Shown piece after piece: positions 18,801 through 28,000 of a stretch of 64,000 bases of DNA. Source of the stretch: Lachnospiraceae bacterium (GTDB taxonomy: Bacteria > Bacillota > Clostridia > Lachnospirales > Lachnospiraceae); the NCBI GenBank assembly GCA_017416465.1, contig JAFQCK010000015.1:94825-158824 (forward strand), in the 5' to 3' direction. The notes under the pieces are model-generated. The model was not told the origin of the DNA, did no database searches, and was given only the letters and a program-made list of their open reading frames with translations. The translations under genes were made by a program, and so were the position numbers. Position 1 is the first letter of the stretch. Every line of letters begins with the position of its first letter.

Positions 18801-20582
18801 TGGGATTCAGGAATTACATTCGAAAATAGCTTTAACAGATTAATTGCTATTTCTACAAATGGTGCAAACGGACCATTCTTATATGAAGGAGATAGCACAG
18901 GACTTAATCCTGTGGAAATTGCAGCAAGAGCAGAAACAGGAATTGAATTCGATTATGGTCTAGGAATTCTTAGCAAAAATGTATACGGTATTGATAAAGC
19001 TTATGGTGAATACAATAACCGTGTTGTTGGAGATATGTGTAATGAAAATGCAGCTTGGGTAGACTTTAATACAAAGGGACATAGCAGTTCAACAATGGAC
19101 TTCCATTATGAAATGGCAATTCCATTTGAATCATTAGGCGTAAGTGCAAGTGATGTAGCAAGTAATGGATTAGGTGTATTACTTATAGCTACAATGGGTA
19201 AATCAGGTATGGACTGCTTACCATATGACTTATCTATGAACGATCAGGCTGATTTAGATGATGCAGCAGGTTCGCAGGAATTCAACAGTTTTGAAAAGAG
19301 TGATGAAGATCACATTACAACAGCATTTGCAGGTGTTGGTAAAATAGGTGAAATTGTACCTCCAACTCCGGATGAGTTAGAACTTAACTTTGGTGCAGAT
19401 AAGTCTTCACCACAGGCTACAGGAACAGCTCTTACATTAAATGGTATTGCAGAAGGTGGAACAGCACCTTACACATATAAATACTATGTAAATGGTTCAT
19501 TAGTAGGTACAAAATCAGGAAGTGGTGAAACATCAGTAGCATGGACACCATCTACAAGTGGCAAATACTTAATTAAGTGTATCGTTACAGATGCAGATGG
19601 TAACAGTAAAACAAGTGCTAAGTATTACAATATTGAAGGAAACTCAGGGTATGATGATGGCTGGGTAAAAGTAAGTAACAATTGGTATTATTATGTCAAT
19701 GGAAAGAAAGCAACAGGTTGGAAATTAATTAATACTAAATATTACTATTTTGATGCATCAGGTGTAATGCAGGCATCTAAGTGGGTTGGTAACTACTATT
19801 TGAAATCTGATGGTGTTATGGCAACATCAGAATTCGTAGGAGATTACTACGTAGATGAAAATGGTGTTTGGGTAACAGGTTCTAAATGGTTACAGATTGA
19901 TGGTAAGTATTATTATCTTGCAAAAGGTGTTGTACAGAAATCAAAATGGGCAAAAGTAGGTTCATACTATTATTACTTCGATGCATCAGGTGTAATGCAG
20001 GCAAATAAGTGGATTAGTAATAAATACTATGTAAAATCTAATGGTGTTATGGCAACATCAGAGTTTGTAGGAAATTACTATGTAGATGCAAATGGTGTTT
20101 GGGTAACAGGAACAAAATGGGTTAAGGTAGGAGATGACTACTATTATCTTGTAAAAGGTGTTGCACAGAAATCAAAATGGGTAAAAGTAGGAACAAAATA
20201 CTATTACTTCGATGCATCAGGTGTAATGCAGGCAAATAAATGGATTTCTAACAAATATTATGTAAAAGCTGACGGTTCAATGGCAACATCAGAATTTGTA
20301 GGCAACTACTATGTGAATGCAAGTGGTGCTTGGGTAACAGGTACACAGTGGGCTAAGGTAGGAGATGACTACTATTATCTTGTAAAAGGTGTTGTGCAGA
20401 AGTCAAAATGGGTAAAAGTAGGAACAAAATACTATTACTTTAACGAAACTGGTGTAATGCAGTCATCTAAGTGGATAGGAAACTATTATGTAAAAGCAGA
20501 TGGCTCTATGGCAGTATCAGAATGGGTTGATAATGGTAAATATTATGTAGGTGCTGATGGACTATGGGTAAAGAATCCATAA
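15834..20582 (+). CDS. Secreted multidomain alpha-amylase (GH13_28, CBM26, CBM74-like, CW-binding repeats)
   Basis: 1582 aa. The signal peptide covers residues 1-39 (cut near AEA-A). The catalytic domain (about 43-490) resembles AmyE-type GH13_28, with GLILHCWNWSYSNIKSSM and AAGYTSLQTSPVQ. Nucleophile Asp237 (DGFRFDAAKH), acid/base Glu274 (LYGEI) and Asp336 (WSESHD) are present, so it should cut alpha-1,4 bonds of starch. After a beta domain (about 495-578) comes a CBM26-like module (about 584-680, with GVWPGQEM), a MucBP-like domain (about 686-750) and another beta domain. A region of about 320 residues (about 852-1172, DGSLSDWDSSMLIAQG, MWEMTNVQDVV) fits CBM74, a granular-starch binder. An Ig-like domain precedes CW-binding repeats (about 1275-1582). 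AGGAGG precedes the ATG. It forms its own transcription unit. Confidence 0.92.
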   Translation: MNFNKKLRKVLSMFLAFLMFCSVTLTDMALMTSKTKAEAAMNQYGLLDKACDGLILHCWNWSYSNIKSSMADIAAAGYTSLQTSPVQMPKDAGNDTQGNWWKVYQPTTLSMVENHPWFGSKAEFKAMCDEAEKYGIKVIVDIVANHMANNTGSQGNCRGDICSQNDATFRDDDSCWHLNGSTYIDYGNQHRNGDTTSLTHGFGGWPDLNTGNTKVQNAIISLLKECVDLGADGFRFDAAKHIELPTDPGGASDFWPNVTSAIRAYKSDVYLYGEILDDSATSISNYTKYLAVTDNRAGNSTRYGVRENNIGKAANSALTYDGQLGDNIVLWSESHDTYANDNFTGESAKFSQDQINRAWCIIAARDFAALYYIRPGSTSAAMGSKSTNTAWKDTEIVAVNKFHNYFNGTSEYMSSCDNSVVLVERGSKTATGGVVLVNIGGGSKSVSGATTHLLADGTYKDQVSGSTFTVSGGKISGQIGNTGVAVVYNAEPIVLTPTPTISKEGGEFSTDTLSLTIGLSNATSGTYKIGSGSATTYTSSKSITIGSDMSIGDSVTITLTATDGSKTTTKTYTFTKTEYIEPEGNIAYLKLPSGWSTPVKCYAYDSATETVNNGVWPGQEMTLDSETGYYKYEVPSSIEKPRVIFYSSDVNRYPADMEKGLLFEEECPYLYKDGSWSKYSPTPTTGTVVVKYVDGSNNEIATSKTTKGTIGSSYTTTAATVDGYTLKTTPSNATGKYTAGTITVTYVYEEIPDTDPKVTTSLASGSTFKTETQTITLTLANATSGTYSVDDGPVKTFTSTASVVLGQGKVADSTVTVKATAKGTDGTTKSFTFTYNKQFNGTINEETSVSTASLATAKASSLASYYSTNENGVGVKKTITVDGSLSDWDSSMLIAQGTANDDPRVYRPNSMYEVPIDLYALYGAYDDSNLYLMWEMTNVQDVVAPNDDYPLSQGVLYQTMNVPFFIAIDTKDSKTAIGNKGQLQTTGTIWDSGITFENSFNRLIAISTNGANGPFLYEGDSTGLNPVEIAARAETGIEFDYGLGILSKNVYGIDKAYGEYNNRVVGDMCNENAAWVDFNTKGHSSSTMDFHYEMAIPFESLGVSASDVASNGLGVLLIATMGKSGMDCLPYDLSMNDQADLDDAAGSQEFNSFEKSDEDHITTAFAGVGKIGEIVPPTPDELELNFGADKSSPQATGTALTLNGIAEGGTAPYTYKYYVNGSLVGTKSGSGETSVAWTPSTSGKYLIKCIVTDADGNSKTSAKYYNIEGNSGYDDGWVKVSNNWYYYVNGKKATGWKLINTKYYYFDASGVMQASKWVGNYYLKSDGVMATSEFVGDYYVDENGVWVTGSKWLQIDGKYYYLAKGVVQKSKWAKVGSYYYYFDASGVMQANKWISNKYYVKSNGVMATSEFVGNYYVDANGVWVTGTKWVKVGDDYYYLVKGVAQKSKWVKVGTKYYYFDASGVMQANKWISNKYYVKADGSMATSEFVGNYYVNASGAWVTGTQWAKVGDDYYYLVKGVVQKSKWVKVGTKYYYFNETGVMQSSKWIGNYYVKADGSMAVSEWVDNGKYYVGADGLWVKNP
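20223..20275 (+). repeat. 53-bp block identical to 24373-24425
   Basis: A CW-repeat coding block in amylase 1. It is identical over 53 bases to 24373-24425 in amylase 2, including third codon positions. Confidence 0.9.
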
Positions 20583-20629
20583 GAAGTTACTAAATATATA
20601 TTGAATTATTAACTAAAAAATATAAAAGG

Positions 20630-20700
20630 TTGTACAAATCAACAGGCTATTAATGTATATGATTAAATATAGAGACATAGTTTTGTTGGTTTGTACAACA
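20630..20700. repeat. 71-bp inverted repeat between amylase 1 and 2
   Basis: GTTGTACAAATCAACA (20630-20645) pairs with TGTTGGTTTGTACAAC (20685-20700), with one mismatch. No T-run follows, so it is not a simple terminator. It may be a 3'-UTR hairpin, a binding site or a remnant of a small palindromic element. Confidence 0.6.
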
Positions 20701-20769
20701 TAAATAAAATACTATTAATACAACTTAAGTAGAATAGTAGCTTAAAATAAATATATGATGCAATAAGTT

Positions 20770-20798
20770 CAGTACATATCAGAGTGTGCTGTTTTTTT
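20770..20798 (+). terminator. Rho-independent terminator after amylase 1
   Basis: CAGTACA (20770-20776) and TGTGCTG (20785-20791) form a 7-bp stem with one G-U pair, followed by seven T. It closes the first amylase transcript 74 bp before amylase 2. Confidence 0.7.
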
Positions 20799-20871
20799 CT
20801 AGAATGAAGGAATTGTATTTATATATTTATTATTTGTTTATGAGAAAAATAAATATGAAAGGAATGTAAAA

Positions 20872-23800
20872 ATGAAAGCAAGAAAAAAGTTTTTTATGTT
20901 AGGTAAAAAAACTTTAGCTACAGTTTTGGCAATGACTACAGTTGCTGTAGGTGCGTTTAGCGGAATGACATTCGCACAAAAAGAAACAGAAGTAACTGTT
21001 CAGGCTTCAAGCTCAATTTTGTCTAATGAAGACAGAGGCGTAATTTATGCTAATTCGCGTACGGATTTCCGAGATGAGACAATTTATTTTGTAATTACTA
21101 CAAGATTCTTTGACGGAGATTCAAGTAACAACACTAAAACATCAGAGGATACAAAAGCACAGAACCCTGATAGTGACCCATCATGGAGAGGTGATTTTGC
21201 GGGACTTATTGAAAAGCTTGATTATATCAAGGCTTTAGGTTTTACAGCTATTTGGATTACACCGGTAGTTGAGAATGATTCAGGATATGATTACCATGGT
21301 TATCATGCATATAATTTTAGTGCAGTTGATACAAGATATGAATCTAATGGTATTACATATCAGGATTTAATTAATGCAGTTCATGAAAAGGGAATGAAGA
21401 TAATTCAGGACGTGGTTTTGAATCATACATGTAACTGGGGTGAAGAAAATCTTCTTCAGATTACAAGTGATGTATATTCTACAAGAAATCAGGTAGTTAT
21501 GAATGGTACAGGTGACCCTGATAATATTTATCATCACAATGGTTTCTGTGGCGGTGGTGACTGGGATAACTACGAAGCACAGAGAAAGACAATCGCAGAT
21601 GACTGTTTCGACTTAGAGACGGAGAATCCAACTGTTTACAATTATCTTGTAGATTGTTATACAGATTATATCGAAATGGGTGTAGACGGTTTCCGTATTG
21701 ATACAGTTAAGCATATTTCAAGACTTACATTTAACACAGTATTCCTTCCTGCATTTAAAAAAGCAGGTGGAGATGATTTCTACATGTTTGGCGAGGTTTG
21801 TACAAAGGGACATGATGTATGGTATCGTGGAGCACCACCTATCTCAACATGTTTCTATACATGGGCAGATTCCTCAACATGGACTTCAAAATGGAGTACA
21901 GATACTGCATCTAACGAAGCATTAGTAGAAGCTCATTACAATGCTAATATGGATTGTGGTAGTCAGCCAACAAGTGATAATGCTTTCCTTAAAGGAAATG
22001 AGTATCATACACCTGACTATAGTCAGAAATCAGGAATGGACGTTATTGACTTCCAGATGCATTGGAGTTTCAATGATGCAAACAGTGCATTTAATACAGC
22101 AAAAGGTGAAGACCAGTATTTTAATGATTCAACATGGAACGTTGTATATGTAGATTCGCATGACTATGCTCCGGATCAGTGTCAGACACAGAGATATACA
22201 GGTGGTACAACTAAGTGGGCAGAAAATCTTTCACTTATGTTTACTTTTAGAGGAATTCCTTGTCTCTACTATGGTAGTGAAATTGAGTTCCAGGCAGGAA
22301 AACCTATTGACGTAGGTCCTAACTCGCCATTATCACAGACAGGTAGAGCATACTTTGGTGACCATATAGAAGGAACTGTAGAAGCAACAGGATTTACAGT
22401 ATTTGATAACCTAAGTGGTGAAGTAGAGAATACTCTTGATTCTACACTTTCACAGCATATTATGAGACTTAACAGAATTCGTCAGGCAATACCTGCTCTT
22501 AGAAAAGGTCAGTATTCAACAGACGGATGTAACGGAAATATCGCATTCAAGAGAAGATATACAGATGCTACAACAGACAGTTTTGCTTTAGTAGCAATCT
22601 CAGGTGGTGCTACATTCTCAGGTATTCCGAATGGAAAATATGTGGATGCAGTAACAGGTGATGTTCAGAATGTAACAAATGGAACACTTACAGCTTCTGT
22701 ATCAGGACAGGCGAATATGAAAGTATATGTTCTTGATACAGCTAAAACACCGGCTCCGGGAAGAGTAATTCCAAATGGTGATTACCTTACAGATGGTGGT
22801 TCAGCAACTTTAATTAAGAATGAAAGAGTTGATGATAATACTGTTAAACCAACAAGCATAACAGTAAGTCCTACATCAGTTTCTGTTTTAGAAGGAAATA
22901 CAACTACAGTAACAGCAACAGTTTTACCAACAGATGCGTCAAACAAAAAAGTAACATGGACATCAAGTAATGATTCTGTTGCAACAGTTTCAGGTGGAAC
23001 AATTACAGGTGTTTCAGTAGGTACAGCAACGATTACAGCGAAGACAAGTAATGGATTGACAGCAACAGTTTCAGTAACAGTAAAAGAAAATCCTAATATA
23101 GTTAAGCCAACAGGTGTAACAGTAAGTCCTACAACACTTACATTAACAGAAGGAGATGCCAGCAAAGTAACAGCAACAGTTGCACCTTCAAATGCAACAA
23201 ATAAGACAGTTACATGGACATCGGCTGATACATCAGTAGCAACAGTAGATAGTACAGGTCTTGTAACCGCTGTAGGAGAAGGTTCGACAACAATTACAGC
23301 AAAAACAAGTAATGGATTGACAGCAACAGTTTCAGTAACAGTTGAGGGTAAAACGTTTACTACCTTAGAAAATGGTGTATATTTTGAAAAACCATCAAGT
23401 TGGGGCTCAGACGTATATGTATATATGTGGAAAAAGAGCAATAGCGAAAAGTTAACGGGTGAATGGCCTGGTACAAAGATTCAAAACTTAGAAGACAATA
23501 TCTATGGATTCTCATGTAATGTAGATACATCAGATGCGATGATTATATTTAATGCAGGTTTGAATCAGCCTCAGACAGATGACCTTACATTCGAAGGCTT
23601 AGGGCTTTATGATACCTCAGGATGGGTAAAAGAGATAACAGAAAAAGGTAAAGTTTCAATTCAATATGTAGATGAAGATGGAAATGTTCTATCTACAAAG
23701 TCAATGTCAGGAGATGTAGGTGCATCTTATTCTACAGTAGCAATTACAATTGACGGATATAAATTAAAAACAACACCATCTAATGCAAATGGTACATATA

Positions 23801-24906
23801 CTGCAGGAACAACAACAGTAACTTATGTATATGAAAAAGAGATAATTGATGACATTTTAAATGGATGGAATGAGATTAATGGTAAGTGGTATTATTATGA
23901 AGCTGGTGTAATGCAGACATCTAAGTGGATAGATAATAGATATTATGTGAAAGCAGATGGTTCAAGAGCTGAATCTGAATTTGTATCAAATGGTAATTAC
24001 TATATTGGTTCAGATGGTGTATGGGTAACAGGTTCCAAATGGTTACAGGTAAGTGGAAAATACTACTACTTAAAATCGGGTACAGTTCAGAAATCAAAAT
24101 GGGTAAAAGTAGGAACAAAATACTATTACTTCGATGCGTCAGGTGTAATGCAGTCTTCTAAGTGGATTGGTAATTATTATGTAAAAGCAGATGGTTCAAT
24201 GGCGGTATCAGAATTTGTTGGAAGTTATTATGTGGATGCAAATGGCGCATGGGTAACAGGAACAAAATGGGTACAGTCAAATAATAATTATTATTACCTT
24301 GTATCAGGTGTTGCTCAGAAGAACAAATGGGTAAAAGTAGGAACAAAATACTATTACTTTAATGCATCAGGAGTAATGCAGGCAAATAAATGGATTTCTA
24401 ACAAATATTATGTAAAAGCTGACGGCTCAATGGCAGCAAATGAATTTGTAGGAAATTACTATGTAGATGCAAGCGGTGCATGGGTAACAGGAACAAAATG
24501 GGTACAGACAGACGGTAAGTACTACTATCTTGTAAAAGGTGTTGCTCAGAAAGCTAAATGGGTGAAAGTAGGTTCGTACTACTTTTATTTCGATGCATCA
24601 GGAGTAATGCAGGCAAATAAATGGATTAGTAATAAGTATTATGTAAAATCTAACGGTGCTATGGCAGCAAATGAATTTGTATGTGACGGTAAATACTACG
24701 TAGACGCAAATGGTGTTTGGGTAACTACAACAGGATGGAAAAAGGTAGGAGATAAATGGTACTACTTAGTAAAAGGTGTAGTTCAGATGAATAAGTGGAT
24801 TAATAATGTTTACTATGTAAAAGCAGATGGCTCAATGGCAGTAAACGAATGGATTGGTGGAAAATATTATTTTGATTCTGACGGAAAATGGGTACAGGAT
24901 AAATAA
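20872..24906 (+). CDS. Secreted GH13 alpha-amylase with Big_2, CBM26 and CW-binding repeats
   Basis: 1344 aa. A signal peptide covers about residues 1-45. The GH13 domain (about 55-630) has WRGDFAGLIEKLDYIKALGFTAIWITPV, the His region VVLNHTCNW, nucleophile Asp277 (DGFRIDTVKHI), acid/base Glu308 (MFGEVCT) and Asp431 (VDSHD). It should hydrolyse alpha-1,4-glucan. Two Big_2 Ig-like domains follow (about 657-737 and 743-823), then a CBM26 starch-binding module (about 828-922, FEKPSSWGSDVYVYMW, GEWPGTKI), a MucBP-like domain (about 925-988) and CW-binding repeats (about 997-1344). It is closely related to the next gene. The C-terminal cap reads WVQDK instead of the WVKNP found in most of its neighbours. 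GAAAGGA lies 8 bases before the ATG. Confidence 0.93.
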   Translation: MKARKKFFMLGKKTLATVLAMTTVAVGAFSGMTFAQKETEVTVQASSSILSNEDRGVIYANSRTDFRDETIYFVITTRFFDGDSSNNTKTSEDTKAQNPDSDPSWRGDFAGLIEKLDYIKALGFTAIWITPVVENDSGYDYHGYHAYNFSAVDTRYESNGITYQDLINAVHEKGMKIIQDVVLNHTCNWGEENLLQITSDVYSTRNQVVMNGTGDPDNIYHHNGFCGGGDWDNYEAQRKTIADDCFDLETENPTVYNYLVDCYTDYIEMGVDGFRIDTVKHISRLTFNTVFLPAFKKAGGDDFYMFGEVCTKGHDVWYRGAPPISTCFYTWADSSTWTSKWSTDTASNEALVEAHYNANMDCGSQPTSDNAFLKGNEYHTPDYSQKSGMDVIDFQMHWSFNDANSAFNTAKGEDQYFNDSTWNVVYVDSHDYAPDQCQTQRYTGGTTKWAENLSLMFTFRGIPCLYYGSEIEFQAGKPIDVGPNSPLSQTGRAYFGDHIEGTVEATGFTVFDNLSGEVENTLDSTLSQHIMRLNRIRQAIPALRKGQYSTDGCNGNIAFKRRYTDATTDSFALVAISGGATFSGIPNGKYVDAVTGDVQNVTNGTLTASVSGQANMKVYVLDTAKTPAPGRVIPNGDYLTDGGSATLIKNERVDDNTVKPTSITVSPTSVSVLEGNTTTVTATVLPTDASNKKVTWTSSNDSVATVSGGTITGVSVGTATITAKTSNGLTATVSVTVKENPNIVKPTGVTVSPTTLTLTEGDASKVTATVAPSNATNKTVTWTSADTSVATVDSTGLVTAVGEGSTTITAKTSNGLTATVSVTVEGKTFTTLENGVYFEKPSSWGSDVYVYMWKKSNSEKLTGEWPGTKIQNLEDNIYGFSCNVDTSDAMIIFNAGLNQPQTDDLTFEGLGLYDTSGWVKEITEKGKVSIQYVDEDGNVLSTKSMSGDVGASYSTVAITIDGYKLKTTPSNANGTYTAGTTTVTYVYEKEIIDDILNGWNEINGKWYYYEAGVMQTSKWIDNRYYVKADGSRAESEFVSNGNYYIGSDGVWVTGSKWLQVSGKYYYLKSGTVQKSKWVKVGTKYYYFDASGVMQSSKWIGNYYVKADGSMAVSEFVGSYYVDANGAWVTGTKWVQSNNNYYYLVSGVAQKNKWVKVGTKYYYFNASGVMQANKWISNKYYVKADGSMAANEFVGNYYVDASGAWVTGTKWVQTDGKYYYLVKGVAQKAKWVKVGSYYFYFDASGVMQANKWISNKYYVKSNGAMAANEFVCDGKYYVDANGVWVTTTGWKKVGDKWYYLVKGVVQMNKWINNVYYVKADGSMAVNEWIGGKYYFDSDGKWVQDK
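24373..24425 (+). repeat. 53-bp block identical to 20223-20275
   Basis: The partner of the block in amylase 1. The identity at third codon positions points to recent recombination or gene conversion between CW-repeat regions. Confidence 0.9.
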
Positions 24907-24932
24907 TATTAGAACTACATAGGTAAAAATGT

Positions 24933-24985
24933 AAAAGGGGTTGTTAATAATATTAAATAATAATATTTGCAAACAGCCTCTTTTT
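24933..24985 (+). terminator. Probable terminator after amylase 2
   Basis: AAAAGGGGTTGTT (24933-24945) can pair with AACAGCCTCTTTT (24972-24984) using G-U pairs, with an inner AATAATATTA/TAATATT stem, and is followed by T residues. A TTGCAA-17-TATAGT pair (24967-24995) overlaps its right arm and might be the promoter of amylase 3. Confidence 0.6.
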
Positions 24986-25065
24986 ATGTTATAGTCAAAT
25001 GGGTGTTAAGCATAAACAAATTTATTGATTACGCTAATCAACAAAAAAGAAAAGGAGAAGGAAAA

Positions 25066-28000
25066 ATGAAGAAAAACAGAGTTTTGCGTACTGCAAAGAA
25101 ATGTTTAGCTCTCACACTTGCCACATTTACGATGGTAGTAGGAGCAATGGGTGGGATGACATTTTCTAATGTTACAAAAGAAGTTGAAGCAGAAGCAGCA
25201 ACTTCAGTTCTTTCAGGTGAAGACAGAAATGTAATCTTTGCTAATAGTAGAACAGACTTTAGAGATGAATCAATCTACTTTGTAATGGTCACAAGATATT
25301 ACAATGGTGATGAGAGTAATGACGTACAGTGCTGGGATGGAACACAGTATAATTTGAATGACCCGGCATGGAGAGGTGATTTTAAGGGATTAATTGAGAA
25401 ACTTGATTATATCAAGGCATTAGGATTTACTGCAATCTGGATTACACCGGTTGTAGAAAACTGTAGTGGTTATGATTATCATGGCTACCATGCAAAAGAC
25501 TTTACTGAAGTTGATGAAAGATATGAATCAGATGACTGTACATATCAGGATTTAATTGATGCAGTTCATGCTAAAGATATGAAGATTATTCAGGACGTAG
25601 TTTATAATCATACAGGTAACTTTGGTGAAGATAATTTAATGCCAATGTTTGATAAGGTAGGAGATTTAAGTTCGCCGGATTGCTTGCAGCTTTCAGAAGG
25701 AACAGAACTTCCTTCAAACTATTTTGATTTATTACCGGCAGCTCAGTATCAGGCAAGACTTGCTCTTATGAAAAATACTGATGGTGTAAATCATGATGTT
25801 AATAATTTATATCATCACTATGGAAACTTTAACTGGGATGATTATACATGTCAGATTGCACAGATTGCAGGTGACTGTGTAGATTTAAATACAGAGAATC
25901 CATTAGTATATAATTATTTAGTAGATGCTTATACTAAATATATTGATATGGGTGTAGATGGTTTCCGTGTGGATACAGTTAGACATATCAGTCGTTTAAC
26001 ACTTAACAAAGTATTTAATCAGGCTTTTAAAGAGGCTGGAAAGAAAAATGGAAAAGACTTCTTCATGTTCGGTGAAGTTTGTACAAGAGATAATGGAAAT
26101 TATTGGTACCGACAGTCTCCATCAATGTCAACACCTTTCTATACATGGAAAGAGTCAGTTGATTATCCATGGAGTGATACAGATTGGGAAGTAAACTATG
26201 ACTCTGCTATTCAATGTACACTTGATAATGCGGATGCAAGTACAATCGCTAACCAACCAACAAGTACTAATGCACACCTCAATGGTAATGAATATCACAC
26301 TCCTGATTACAGTGAGTTCTCAGGATTAAATGTTATTGACTTCCCAATGCATTGGTCATTTAAGACAGCAGAAAATGCATTTAATGTAGCTAAAAATGGT
26401 GATAAATACTATAATGATGCTACATGGAATGTAACATATGTAGATTCACATGACTATGCTCCTGATGGTGCTCCTGAAGGAGAAAGATTTAATCAGGATC
26501 AGAGTGTATGGGCTGAAAACCTTTCTTTAATGTTCACATTTAGAGGAATTCCATGTATTTACTATGGTTCTGAAACAGAATTCCAGAAAGGTGCTGTAAT
26601 TGATAAAGGTCCAAACATCGCACTTGCAGAAACAGGTCGTGCATATTATGGTGATAATATTGAAGGAACAATTACTGCAGTTGATTTTGGTGAATATGGT
26701 AATGTAAGCGGAGCTGTTGGAGAAACACTTAAACATCAGTTATCTCAGCACATTCAGAGACTTAACAGACTTCGTCAGGCAATTCCTGCACTTAGAAAAG
26801 GTCAGTACTCTACAGAAGGTGTATCAGGAAATCTTGCATTCAAGAGACGTTATACAGATGCTAATACAGATAGCTTTGTATGTGTATCTATCTCAGGAAA
26901 TGCTACATTTACAGGTATTCCAAATGGAACATATGTAGATGCAGTAACAGGTGATACTAAGACAGTAACAAATGGTACACTTTCAGTTTCAGTTTCAGGA
27001 AAAGGTAACTTAAAAGCGTATGTATTAAATACAACAAAGACACCTGCTCCTGGTAGAGTAATTACAAATGGTCTTTACTTAACAGATGGTGGTGCAATTC
27101 AGGATATCGAGCCAATCGAAATTGAAGAAGTAGCAGTAACAGGTATTTCATTAGATAAATCTTCAGTATCTGTATTAGAAGGAGAAAATATTAAAGTAAC
27201 AGCTACAATTACACCATCAGATGCAACATATAAAACAATAAAATGGACATCAAGTAATACATCAGTTGCTACAGTTGCAGGCGGAAATATTACAGGTATA
27301 GCTCCTGGAACCGCAACAATTACGGCGACTACAAAAAATGGTAAGACAGCAACTGTTAAAGTGACAGTTTCTACTAATCCAAATATTATTAAGCCAATGG
27401 GTGTAAGTTTAAGCCCTTCAACATTAACTATTACAGTAGGAAATACAGGTAAGCTTACAGCAACAGTATCACCTGAAAATACAACAGATAAATCACTTAC
27501 ATGGACATCAAGTGATACATCAGTTGCTACAGTAAATAAGAGTGGTGTTGTAACAGCAGTTGCAGAAGGAACAGCAACAATAACCGCAACAACATTCAAT
27601 GGATATAAGGCAACAGCAACGGTAACAGTAGAACCTAAAGAAGTTCCAACCTTAGAAAATGGTGTATACTTTGAAAAACCTTCAGGTTGGGGCGACACAA
27701 TTAATGTATATATGTGGTCTGATAGTACAGGTCAAAAATATATGGGTGCATGGCCTGGAACAGCGATTGAAAACTTAGGAGATAATCTTTACGGATTCTC
27801 ATATAAGTCAGATGTTAGCGATATGAAGATTATCTTTAATGATGGTAGTAATCAGACAGCAAATTTAGAATTTGTTAATAATGGTTATTATAATCAGAGT
27901 GGTTTGGTATATGTAGTCGACACAACTGATAGTGGAAAAGTAATTGTAAAATATGTTGATGAATCAGGAAATGTTCTTTCAAGTAAAACACTTAGTGGTA

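Noticed and set aside
19660-20579. Regularly spaced near-identical DNA repeats, considered as a CRISPR array
   Set aside because: They encode CW-binding protein repeats in frame, have no unique spacers of fixed size, and no cas genes are near.
24967-25065. An N-terminal extension of amylase 3 from ATG 24967
   Set aside because: It would start within a hairpin with no ribosome-binding site and put a non-signal stretch ahead of a clear signal peptide. ATG 25066 has a strong site.
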